Below are positions 1-8,374 of a DNA stretch of 43,484 nucleotides, piece by piece (the stretch's first letter is position 1; each line of letters opens with the position of its first letter). The stretch is from Chrysophaeum taylorii. Taxonomy: Eukaryota; Sar; Pelagophyceae; Pelagomonadales; Pelagomonadaceae. A program made the position numbers and the translations under genes. The stretch is from assembly GCA_029834535.1 (NCBI GenBank), contig JAQMWT010000535.1, positions 1 through 43,484 of the forward strand, read 5' to 3'. Under the pieces are notes generated by a model. The model was not told the DNA's origin. It worked only from the letters and a program-made list of their open reading frames with translations, and did no database searches.

Positions 1-850
1 GGTCCTACGTATACAAAACAACGCCTGCTGGTAGGACATTAAAACATAAAGCACGCCTGGTCTACGAGGATTCTTGCCTCTCGGGGCACCGAATGTTTGC
101 AACAAATTCCTATATGGAACAGCTTCCGGCACCGTTGTGTTTTGGGTAGCAGCTCACCTGGATTGCCGTTTACCTGTCGACGTCCGTAAGCTTGTTCAAG
201 CTCCCATCGTTCTCATGTACGTCAAACGCTCAAGGCATTTACCTTTCGATCTTGAGATAATAAATACAAAGGCCGCAGTCTTCCAAAAGCTACTTAAAAT
301 CTCTCTATGGATTGCGTCAGAGCCCAGCCCTTGGGAATCAAACCATAACGGCTTCTTTGATTCATTAGGCTATACCCGATTTCGAACAGCACTGCATTTA
401 CGCTAAAGTCAAGCTGACGCTACATTTCTAATTTGCACGCTCTCAGTGACGACGTCGTCATACTTGTACTTCGGAAACTCTACGTCGTGAGTGCACAGCA
501 AGCCATGGAAAAGGAATACTCAGTCGACACCTTCGAGGAAGTCCATACACTCCTAGGCATGCGCAAAAACGCGCACAACAGATGGCTATATATCACTGGA
601 TTGTCAGGCTAACTCGACGCATTGTTCGAAGAGTACCCCATTTTTAATGCATTACGTCCCCCTTTACACCAATGTCACCATCAGCCACATATAAAACTGA
701 AGAGCCATCTTCTGATATGGACAGTTCATCCTTCATACCTTCTCTACGCTACTCGGCAAGCTCACGTTTGTTCAATTGGCCTGTCGCCCTGGTTTATCCC
801 AAAGCCTTAATCGTTGCTCTCGAGGAATGCACAATCCAGCATTTCTGCAT
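1..850 (+). pseudogene. Copia reverse transcriptase remnant
   Basis: Pieces of the Copia RT thumb and palm are visible in changing frames. An open stretch at 74-406 ends in residues resembling the WYxxF..LGY region, and the next segment in another frame carries SDDVVIL, a degraded form of the catalytic YVDD loop in which Tyr is lost. Further on LLGMRKN matches the LG(I/M) position before the connection region. Internal stops near 404 and 610 and at least two frame changes exclude a functional enzyme. The 5' half of the RT is missing or unrecognisable. Confidence 0.6.
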
Positions 851-1630
851 GTTCAAGTACTAACAGGAACGCTCCGCTACTTGCGTAATCCCGAAAATCG
901 TAATCTTCGTCTCTGGTACTACTCTGGTTCTTCCGCTCTAATGGACCATCTTCGACTTCTTATCGGCAATCGTACTGACATGGCCACCATGTTGGACTAC
1001 ACTAAAGAACAAGTTAATTCAGGTAATTTTGATCCACTGGTCGCATTCGTTGATGCCGACAATGCACCTTCTTATGAACAAGACCGCAAATCTACAACAG
1101 GCTACGCCATTTTTTTGTTTGGTTCTCTTATCACTTGGAAGTCCAAGTTGCAACCTATTACAGCTACTTCTACGCACGAAAGTGAACTCATAGCCCTTAA
1201 TATGTGCGCCGATGATGTGGTCTGGTTACGCAAATTGCTAACGGAAATGGCATTCGCTATAAATCCTCACTTCTATCTCCGCCAACCTTCAGGGAAAGAC
1301 TTGCTATTAGACTATGATGCTCACGACAATCCCCTCCCGTCGGACATGTCGTTCATACGTAACAGCCCTATACTTGGAGATTCTGCTTCTGCTATTCATC
1401 TATCTAATAATCCCGACAGTGCGACTAAGGCTAAAGCTATCAGCACACGTTGGTTCCGTATACGCGACTACGTACAGTTAAAACGCATCCGTCTACATCA
1501 TGTTTCCGGCTCCCATAATATCGCCGATGGATTTACCAAACCCTTTGGAGCTCCACTCTTCAGCAGATTTCGCACGTTACTCGGCTTACATACTGGCTTG
1601 CTAAAATGTGAAATGCCACATAAAATGTGA
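776..1630 (+). CDS. Copia RNase H domain (pol fragment)
   Basis: The 284-residue ORF contains a typical Copia RNase H. VAFVDADNAP holds the first catalytic Asp, DRKSTTGYAIFLFG is the family signature, and STHESELIAL holds the catalytic Glu, followed by WLRKLL. Near the C-terminus ISTRWFRIRDYV and HHVSGSHNIADGFTKP match the usual (K)HID/R..(V)..ADxxTK ending. The domain converts the RNA strand of the RNA/DNA hybrid during reverse transcription. The first ~60 residues probably belong to the connection region, and the ATG at 776 is just the first one in frame because the upstream polyprotein is broken. The domain itself has no internal stop. It overlaps the next ORF by 23 nt. Confidence 0.8.
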   Translation: MACRPGLSQSLNRCSRGMHNPAFLHVQVLTGTLRYLRNPENRNLRLWYYSGSSALMDHLRLLIGNRTDMATMLDYTKEQVNSGNFDPLVAFVDADNAPSYEQDRKSTTGYAIFLFGSLITWKSKLQPITATSTHESELIALNMCADDVVWLRKLLTEMAFAINPHFYLRQPSGKDLLLDYDAHDNPLPSDMSFIRNSPILGDSASAIHLSNNPDSATKAKAISTRWFRIRDYVQLKRIRLHHVSGSHNIADGFTKPFGAPLFSRFRTLLGLHTGLLKCEMPHKM

Positions 1631-2582
1631 TGTGGAGATTCCTCTCATGATGAATCCCACTAAAAACAAAGATGCTGCGAGCCGACGCCACTCTACCATG
1701 AACCGGGATCGTGGTGGTGGTATAATGTCACTGTCTCCACCTTTTAATGCTCTAACTCAAAGCATTGCACCGACCAGTTCCCCTAATCGGAAACATCAAA
1801 CCTATTTGTCGGTGGCGCAAGGACATCGATCGACGCCCAAAGCAGCTGCCCAACAACAGTCTACATCGCAAGCAACAAAGTCTGAGTATTTTCTGCTCAA
1901 ACATTGTAAATTTGACGTATTAGCGATGATGTCCGGGAACGTTATTGCCCTTGGATCATCACCACCCAATTTCCTTATTCCGCAACACAAGGACCCCCAG
2001 TGCTGGTTTAAGTCTTTGCAGCAGCTGCTTACGGAAGCACAACAGACAGAGTTTGTAGACAATGTCCAATATCTCAGCTCTATGTTGTGTGTCAAGACTA
2101 AGCGTATCCGAAACGCCCCCGCTATATCTCCTAATGAGGGAATCCGTCTTCATCGCTTCCCACCCATTAAAGGGGTTGTCAAAGTTCATGTGACGTGTAC
2201 AAAGTGCTACAATAAAGTTGAAGCGCCAGGCACACCAGTCGTGCTCACCATTTGTAATGAAGATGAACTTAAAACTGACAGGATTCGCCAAATTATTGAG
2301 GATCATCTCGCGTCTGAACAACATGCATCTCACTGCTTCGACGTACCGCGCCCTTTCTTCTTGTTGATTTGTGCGCTGTGCGATCGGTCACATCATGGGA
2401 TAGCTTTAATTCGCAACAGTCAGCAGCCCTTCCAACTTTCTTGTTTTAACGATCCAGCGGCCCACATCAGGGCTATAATCCTCCGCCTTGGAAAGTCTAT
2501 TGCTATTAATAAGCAGCTTAAAGAGGCAATCATGCAAACTGCAACATCCCTTAAAGTTGATGCCTTCAAAAATCATTGTTAA
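1608..2582 (+). CDS. Unrecognised ORF downstream of Copia RNase H, with Cys/His cluster
   Basis: This 324-residue ORF overlaps the RNase H ORF by 23 nt and is in the next frame. I do not recognise the family. Visible features are a Ser/Thr/Gln-rich N-terminal ~90 residues and a central segment with CTKC followed about 40 residues later by H..SEQHASHC, which could bind zinc in a C2H2 or BED-like manner; a second pair CALCDRSHH follows. Composition resembles the Copia part and not the host genes. The end overlaps the next ORF by 95 nt in another frame, and the sequence after its stop reads smoothly in that frame. The two may be one protein broken by a frameshift, or two overlapping ORFs of a retroelement. 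Confidence 0.45.
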   Translation: MKCHIKCDVEIPLMMNPTKNKDAASRRHSTMNRDRGGGIMSLSPPFNALTQSIAPTSSPNRKHQTYLSVAQGHRSTPKAAAQQQSTSQATKSEYFLLKHCKFDVLAMMSGNVIALGSSPPNFLIPQHKDPQCWFKSLQQLLTEAQQTEFVDNVQYLSSMLCVKTKRIRNAPAISPNEGIRLHRFPPIKGVVKVHVTCTKCYNKVEAPGTPVVLTICNEDELKTDRIRQIIEDHLASEQHASHCFDVPRPFFLLICALCDRSHHGIALIRNSQQPFQLSCFNDPAAHIRAIILRLGKSIAINKQLKEAIMQTATSLKVDAFKNHC

Positions 2583-3690
2583 CCCTGACGAAAACAGCAT
2601 GATTTTACTTCGGTTGCCCTTTATCTCGAGTGTAAATCTTGAGATTCTTGTAGCAGCTTGGTCTCTGGTACATTCTGTTGAAGATAAAGTATGCATAGTA
2701 ACCAACCCGGACAAGCTGCTTAATTTGGTTGTCGAACGCTTCGTTGATGATGTTTCTCACCAACTTAACGCAATCTCCTCGGAGACGTTACCGCCAATGC
2801 TTAATTATTTTCGTCAACTATCACCTATACAGCAAGCTGCCTTTGAAAATGTGCTAATCCAGGTTGGCTACCCTTCGGACATAAGTGATGTCTTTTCAGA
2901 TGATATTTCTTCTGAAGATGTTTCACCAGCGCCGATCGACAATCCACCCGCTGAACCCACGCCAGATAAAACTAACGATAATATGACTGAATCTTTACAT
3001 CAATTAAAAGAAGAGGTTCGGTCTTTATCCTTGCGTCTCACTAATACCGAACAGCAATTGAAGGCACAAGAGCAACAACTATCGCTTGCATCAACATCTC
3101 TCACACAGATGCAAGAGATTTACGAAAATTTAAACACCCAAGTGATTGAGAACATCAAGCATGTGTCTCTATTAGACAACATCTTGTCAAGTCTTCAGAT
3201 GCATCAGGACATCACAATCCCGTCCTCTGCTGTATTTGTCCATATCATTTCTCGGTCACTTATCTCATCTATTGGACAGCTCCCTCCAAATACGTATAAT
3301 GAGGCTCAGCAAGTTCAAATCGACGCAGCAGCTCATCATCTCCATGCAGCTATGTCTGATGCAAATGATCGTGTTATTCCTGCATTGGATCTACACGCTC
3401 TTACTCCCGACACTGCTATGTCTTTCCTTTCATTGGATCTACACGCTCTTACTCCCGACACTGCTATGTCTTTCCTTTCATCTGTCATATCACCCTTGGT
3501 TACCTTGAGTGATGCAATGACTACGCATAATACTAACACCTCTAACGACCCACCATCAGATGTTCATAATTCACCTTCTCCAGAGTTAAAGGAACTGGAT
3601 GATAATAGCGAAGATGAATTGGACCATACATCTGACGTGGATACTGATACAGCTTCCCTGCGTAACATTACAACACGCTCGACATCATAA
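2488..3690 (+). CDS. Unrecognised coiled-coil ORF after the Copia end
   Basis: This 400-residue ORF is not assignable to a family. The first ~30 residues are probably out-of-frame overlap, so genuine coding may start near 2570, after the stop of the preceding ORF. Residues about 165-235 form a Leu/Gln/Glu-rich coiled coil (LHQLKEEVRSLSLRL, EQQLKAQEQQL). Residues about 299-330 contain two identical tandem 16-mers, LDLHALTPDTAMSFLS, from a perfect 48-bp duplication. The C-terminus is acidic and Ser/Asp-rich. It could be an extra 3' ORF of the Copia element, a gag-like protein of another element, or a captured gene. The long open frame in AT-rich DNA argues against pure chance. Confidence 0.45.
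   Translation: MESLLLLISSLKRQSCKLQHPLKLMPSKIIVNPDENSMILLRLPFISSVNLEILVAAWSLVHSVEDKVCIVTNPDKLLNLVVERFVDDVSHQLNAISSETLPPMLNYFRQLSPIQQAAFENVLIQVGYPSDISDVFSDDISSEDVSPAPIDNPPAEPTPDKTNDNMTESLHQLKEEVRSLSLRLTNTEQQLKAQEQQLSLASTSLTQMQEIYENLNTQVIENIKHVSLLDNILSSLQMHQDITIPSSAVFVHIISRSLISSIGQLPPNTYNEAQQVQIDAAAHHLHAAMSDANDRVIPALDLHALTPDTAMSFLSLDLHALTPDTAMSFLSSVISPLVTLSDAMTTHNTNTSNDPPSDVHNSPSPELKELDDNSEDELDHTSDVDTDTASLRNITTRSTS
3383..3478 (+). repeat. Perfect 48-bp tandem duplication
   Basis: The 48-bp segment at 3383-3430 is repeated without mismatch at 3431-3478. Its length is a multiple of three, so it adds 16 residues to the coiled-coil ORF without breaking it. Confidence 0.95.
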
Positions 3691-3797
3691 TTAATTTGTC
3701 CTGTTCTGTTGTTGTTTGTTCCATTGTCATGTATATTGCACAAAATCCGCCTGAAGAACGTCTGAAATGCATAAACTGTTTCCACACGTTGAGGGGT

Positions 3798-4494
3798 CCA
3801 GAGAGCTACACTATTATGTGTGCGACACTGGAACATTTTCACACCTATCTCTACACGAGGGTTTTCTCTCCGTAATACGGCTTTCCCTCTTTCTTCTTCT
3901 TCCCTTACCCTTCCGCCCCTTTTCTTTCACGACTATGAAGAACCCAGTCTGAAGCTCTTTTCCAACATGGAGTAGACCTCCAGGTGCGTACCGTCGGGTA
4001 CGGGGTTTTCTGTTTAATTAACAGAGACTTCGTTCCCCGTTGTCAGTGTAAAAGCTTCTATGGGACCTAATGTCCTTAAGGAGTTAGGGCCTAAATCCCT
4101 ACCTTGTGTAGTAGCATGTGACAAGCGGAATGGTCTGTACACGCCTAAGACTGCACGCAGTCTCTACCATGTACCCGGAGAGGGTCAAATCTCTCCAAAG
4201 CCCTAACTCCTTAAGGACATTAGGTCCCATAGAAGCTTTTACACTGACAACGGGGAACGAAGTCTCTGTTAATTAAACAGAAAACCCCGTACCCGACGGT
4301 ACGCAGCTGGAGGTCTACTCCTTGTTGAAAGTAAGCTGCAGATCTAATTCTTCATAATCTGAGAGAAAGGGGGCGAAAGGGGTAGGGAAGGAAAGAGGGA
4401 AAGCCGTATTACGGAGAGAAAACCCTCTTGCAGAGATAGGTGTGAAAGGCGTGAAATGTTCCAGTGTCGTACACATAATAGTGTAGCTCTCTGG
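3798..4494. repeat. Large inverted repeat (about 293-bp arms, 108-bp loop)
   Basis: The left arm (3798-4090) is the reverse complement of the right arm (4199-4494). The inner ~125 bp of each arm, around the shared GTACCGTCGGGTACGGGG, AATTAACAGAGACTTCG and CTTAAGGAGTTAGGG segments, match almost perfectly. The outer parts differ by substitutions and small indels (pyrimidine tract near 3890-3930 against 4350-4395). The loop has no ORF. It could be a foldback or MITE-like element, two LTRs in inverted orientation, or a locus giving a long hairpin RNA. The left arm starts about 108 bp after the stop of the Copia-associated ORF. Confidence 0.9.
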
Positions 4495-5709
4495 AAGGAA
4501 GAGATCGCGTTCTCAACGGACGGAATAAGGGTAGGAGTTAGCAGATTTCAATGCAACCGGTGACGATGTGCTTTGCAACCGGTTTAAAATGTACGAGGGT
4601 AGAGATCAATTGAAAACACGCAAGTAGCAGCCTGAGGACTTCGAAAGGACATAAAACCGGGGAGCTGTGGCCTACAACTGCAATTGTTAACGATAGGTCA
4701 TCCTCGAGAACTTGAACGCGTGACGCATTAGTGTCAACACGCGAAAGATGAAGGAGCGCCGGCAGGGCGCCATGTACAACACGCCGCCTGGCCTCATAAC
4801 TTAACTTTCAGCTTCTCGATTCAAAATCCTCGTGTGGTGCTCTCCGGACCGAGGCATGTTTGTTCGCTTTTATTGCAAGTTTCTAGTCGACCATGGAACA
4901 AAAATGCTCTATCATCGCAAATTCCCAGGCTCTCGAACGAGGGTCGGTGGATATTTGCGTTCATTCGAAGGCCAATTTGTAGCGAGCTGGAGGATGGGTC
5001 TCTATTTAGGGAAATGCGACACGTGATTGCTCACTCCCGACATATTTTTAATAATGCTTATATAAACAGGCCGCGCCACTCTTGGCATGCAAATTATTCC
5101 GCCAAGAGTGCATACTGCAGACCTACGAAACTCCAAGAGTTTACCCTTTATGTTAACCAGCGAGAGAGCGGCGCGAAGAAGAGCGCTGTCTCTGAAGCGA
5201 TGCTCACCCTCTTCGTGCGACTCGCTGCCGATGGCTTGGCCCGACGTTTTATTCCGCTTCTCGCAAGAAAATAAGAATTATACTGAGTGATGATGTACGC
5301 TGCTGATACATTCCTCTTACCCAGCACTAGAACGGCATGTGTGCGCGGAGAACCAGCATACATGCTGATTGCCTTCGCACTTGACCCCGAGCATCGTTTT
5401 TTTTGTGAATCGGCGGACTCCTCGCCAAGAGAGCACCACCACCGGTTGGAGGAGAGCGTTCTGGTGGCTTACCGCATGTAAGTTGTATTTGATGAGCGAG
5501 CGGTCCACCTCCTTTTTCCCCCGAGGATCCTTTTGATCCTCCCTCCCGGTTCACTTCGTCCCCGCACTGCAGTGCGCTTGGCCACCACGGCGACGCTCGA
5601 TTGATTCTAGGATCCTTTTGAGCGTTTCACCCGAAAAAGAAAGGAGCGGTTACGCAACGGCACATAAATAATGACGAAAACCCTGTTGCCTTGAAACTGC
5701 GAGGCCGTC
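4495..5709. other. Intergenic stretch, no supported gene
   Basis: No ORF here shows a recognisable domain or host-like GC-rich codon use. A short perfect stem (CACTCTTGG near 5079, CCAAGAGTG near 5102) flanks a 15-nt loop. The last few hundred bases presumably hold the upstream region of the membrane-protein gene that follows, but no core promoter element is clear. Confidence 0.5.
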
Positions 5710-7170
5710 ATGTGCGGCGGGAGAGCGCGGTTTCGTCATGGTTGGCCTTCAATGAGCCGTCCGCTGGGTGTCCAGCACGAAGGAGAGCTGACGCGGATGC
5801 GGACCGACAAGCGAAGCGTGGTCGTCGCGGCGTGTAGCGTGGTTGTGATGACGGCGTTGACGCTGACGGTCGGCGCCGTGGGTCCTCACCCCTTCATCAC
5901 CCACCGGAGCTCGCAGCGGACTCGGAGCGCGATGGCGTCGCGGATCACGGTGTATGCCGGCGAGCTGGTGTCGATGGTGCCCGAACACCAGATGCTTTGG
6001 TTGCAGGTGCGCGTGAAGCGACCGGCGTCGTTCGGGACGAACGAACGCCGGAGCTTCCAGCTGGTGTTCGAAGTGTCGGCGTGGGGTGGGGCACGCGAGG
6101 TGTCGCTGGCGAACGAGAGGTACTACGCGGCAGACATCGTGTGCGCCGCGGGCGAGTCGTGGTGCGAGGCCGTCGGCTTGTTCGCGCAGCACGCCGTATT
6201 GTACTCGAAATACCGCGTCGAGGCGCACGTCGTCGACGCCGCGACGACGGGGTACCCCGAGGGAGATGCCCTCACGACGGAGGCCGACCTCAGGTTTGCG
6301 AACCGCGAGTTTACATCGTTCGTTCTGTGGTGGTCGGCGTGCTGCGAGCTCGTCTCGATCGCCGCCCTCGCGCGGCTCGGGACTCGCTTGTACGGCCTCG
6401 CGCGCTGGACGCCCGAACAGCGCTGGACCGTCACGCTCGCGGTCGCACTGGTCGCCGGATTCGACTACCCCCTGTTTTCGGCCGAGGTCTACGCGGGCTC
6501 CAAGGCGGCCTCGCTCGCCATCTCGATCGCGTACATCTACGCCGCTTTCGCGTTCGTCGGACTCCTCCTCGCCCACTTCCTTTGCCTCGCGCGCGCCAAG
6601 GTCCCAGGATCCTCCTCGGACAGCGTGTTCTTTGTCGCCGTCTTGTGCGCGGCGATCGCCATTTTTGGTGCCACGACAAATATCTTCTACAGACTCCAGG
6701 ATTCGCGCGAACCGGGCTACTCGAGTCCGGGACGCGACCACGTCTTCCACGCGACGCGTGCCTGTCTCATCGTCCTCGTCGCCATCTATGTCTCCTGGTT
6801 TGCCGTCGATCTCGCGCGCGCCTCAAGCGCCCTACGCAAACTTCCGCCTCACGAAACCCTCCTCTTCGCGCTCGCGCTCGCCGTCGCGACGACCGTTCTC
6901 GCGGCTATCTTTGAGGGCGGCTTCGACACCGTCGCCAAGTCCTCCCTCCAGTTCGCTGCCTTTTTCGCCATTCCGAACTACTACGTCTGGACCCTCGTCT
7001 TCCTTTTCTCCCCGCTCAAAGTCGCCCCCACCGTCGACATCCTCGACTCGGCGCCCTCCCCGCGACGCGCCGCCGCCGCAGCAGCAGCAGAGGCACCATC
7101 TTCTACTTCTACCACCCCCTCCTCCAAGCCCCCCACCACGCCACCCGAGAGAAATGCTGAAATGTGTTAG
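5710..7170 (+). CDS. TMEM181/Wntless-like GOST-family membrane protein
   Basis: The 486-residue protein has an N-terminal membrane segment (37-57), a lumenal/extracellular domain (about 60-200, with a likely disulfide pair at C145 and C152), then seven helices near 202-222, 239-257, 268-293, 306-327, 350-370, 382-402 and 413-435. One helix plus a lumenal domain plus seven helices is the GOST layout (GOLD-domain seven-transmembrane proteins). Local matches favour the TMEM181/Wntless branch: a W..EQRW element before TM3, the SALRKLP loop before TM7, and NYYVWTLVFLFSP in TM8. Family members act in the secretory pathway, Wntless as a cargo carrier; the role here is inferred only. The tail (about 445-486) is low-complexity Ala/Ser/Thr/Pro. 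The start is uncertain: M15 (5752) and M30 (5797) are alternatives. No intron is needed. It converges on the next gene with 51 bp between stops. Confidence 0.75.
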   Translation: MCGGRARFRHGWPSMSRPLGVQHEGELTRMRTDKRSVVVAACSVVVMTALTLTVGAVGPHPFITHRSSQRTRSAMASRITVYAGELVSMVPEHQMLWLQVRVKRPASFGTNERRSFQLVFEVSAWGGAREVSLANERYYAADIVCAAGESWCEAVGLFAQHAVLYSKYRVEAHVVDAATTGYPEGDALTTEADLRFANREFTSFVLWWSACCELVSIAALARLGTRLYGLARWTPEQRWTVTLAVALVAGFDYPLFSAEVYAGSKAASLAISIAYIYAAFAFVGLLLAHFLCLARAKVPGSSSDSVFFVAVLCAAIAIFGATTNIFYRLQDSREPGYSSPGRDHVFHATRACLIVLVAIYVSWFAVDLARASSALRKLPPHETLLFALALAVATTVLAAIFEGGFDTVAKSSLQFAAFFAIPNYYVWTLVFLFSPLKVAPTVDILDSAPSPRRAAAAAAAEAPSSTSTTPSSKPPTTPPERNAEMC

Positions 7171-7221
7171 CTATTCCTGCCGTGTTTGGAGGCAGCACCA
7201 CATGCCGGTGCTCCACATACG

Positions 7222-8243
7222 CTAATAAACCGGCACGCCCGCGCGATACGAAATGCCGTTGAGGTCGTTGATGATGTTCACGACGTCGCTACACGCCGAA
7301 ACGACGTGCTCCGACCGGCCCCGCTTCGCGTCGGAGACTTTAATGTTGTTGCCGGATGAGGAGGGTTCTTCGCGCAGCAAAACGCACGCGAGGGCCCCGG
7401 CGCGCCCGGCGCCGCGGGCCGCGGCGACGTCGTCGACAAAGGCGAGTGTCTGGTGTGGCTCGAGGCCGAGCTCGCAGCACGCCGCACGTACGCCGTCTTC
7501 GGCGGCGGCGGCGCCTTGAACGACGTCGAAGTGGACCGCAGCCTGCTTGAGCAGTTCGGACAGCTCCTGCTCGGACGTCTCGAGGCGCGTGAGCTGCGCG
7601 AGAGACGTACGAGGAAGGCTCGCCCGAGAAAAAAACGCACCAGAACGAGAAACATGCTGCGTGCGGCGGCAAACTCGAGCAGAGTCCGCATACCCGGCGG
7701 GCCAATGCGCCAACGCGACGACGACCTCGACGCCTCGTCGCCGCCGCTCCCGAAGGACGCGACGGCCTCGCGCGCGGCCTGCAACGCCGCCGCGTCCCCT
7801 TCGTTCTCGCCGCCGGTCGTCGGCGCGGACGGCGCGCCGTCGGCCATGCGGTGCCGGAGCTTCTCCGCGTACTTGGCGCGCAGGTCCGGGGTCTGGGAGG
7901 GCGCCGGGCGCGGAGCATCGCCGCCGATGCGAGCGACAGCCTCGAGCTCGCGCGCCTCCTCTAGCCGCTTCTTGACGGTCCACGCCTTGCCAATCGGGTC
8001 CAGGCCGCGCGCCCGCAGCTCGTGCCGCACTTCTTTGGTCAGCATTTCCTTGGGCGCGGTCTTGGACGTGTCGAACCGGCTCGACACTCGTAGATCGGTC
8101 GGCGCCGACCCCCCCCCGACTGATACGTTCGATCTCCGGAACAGGTGAGTGTCGACGAGTAGCGCACGAACGGTCAGCGTCTGGCCGACCGACGTCAACG
8201 CCTTGATCCGCGCCGGCAACAACTGCGACGCGTGCCGAATCAT
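7222..8243 (-). CDS. SAP-domain plus HAD-like protein, two exons
   Basis: The model joins exon 1 (8243-7641) to exon 2 (7593-7222) across a 47-nt intron, giving about 324 residues. Residues 1-60 are Arg-rich with almost no acidic residues, compatible with an organelle targeting peptide. Residues 67-97 (MLTKEVRHELRARGLDPIGK, then KKRLEEA) fit a SAP motif, usually DNA or RNA binding. The second half looks like the C-terminal part of a HAD fold: PPGMRTLLEF (helix after motif I), LTRLETSEQELSELL right across the splice junction (motif II region), then LGLEPHQTLAFVDDVAAARG (motif IV acidic pair). A DxD motif I is not visible, so catalysis is doubtful. The start M lies 131 bp from the start of the divergent LRR gene. 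An in-frame ATG at 8399 would overlap that gene and is less likely. Confidence 0.6.
7594..7640 (-). other. 47-nt spliceosomal intron
   Basis: On the minus strand the sequence starts GTGCGTTTTTTT and ends CTCTCGCGCAG. Removing it joins two frames in phase 0 and restores a continuous HAD-like segment; both flanking frames look coding only on their own side. Confidence 0.65.
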
Positions 8244-8374
8244 CGCAATCCTTATACCAGGACGAATGGCGAGGGTTTTTTGTTTCGGGTTGTTCGGGTT
8301 GATATGTATCTTGTGACGACGACTCGAAGGTCGGCGGCAACGGGACCTCCCGACTCGAAGACAATTGGCGCCGC
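8244..8374. promoter_or_regulatory. Shared divergent upstream region
   Basis: Only 131 bp separate the start codons of the minus-strand SAP/HAD gene and the plus-strand LRR gene, so both must use this stretch or their own first codons for initiation. No TATA box is evident. The assignment rests on geometry alone. Confidence 0.4.

Larger units (their letters stand above)
1..1630 (+). mobile_element. 3' part of a decayed Copia-type retrotransposon (truncated by window start)
   Basis: The stretch reads as the end of a Copia pol: a badly decayed reverse transcriptase (about 1-850, spread over several frames with stops) running into a readable RNase H (776-1630). Traces of RT order are visible: FFDSLGYTRF near 350, then LSDDVVIL (equivalent of the YVDD box) near 450-475, then LLGM near 550. 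The family order RT then RNase H is what separates Copia from Gypsy ends. Base composition is clearly more AT-rich than the host genes from 5.7 kb on. No 5' LTR, gag or integrase is in view because the element enters from beyond the window. Whether the ORFs at 1608-3690 belong to the same element is inference from strand, spacing and composition. Confidence 0.75.

Noticed and set aside
4834..5274. 146-residue plus-strand ORF
   Set aside because: No domain, overlaps other open frames equally long, and composition gives no coding signal.
5749..6914. Long ORFs overlapping the membrane-protein gene on both strands
   Set aside because: GC-rich coding DNA leaves other frames open; these products are Arg-rich low complexity without motifs, whereas the chosen frame gives eight well-formed membrane helices.
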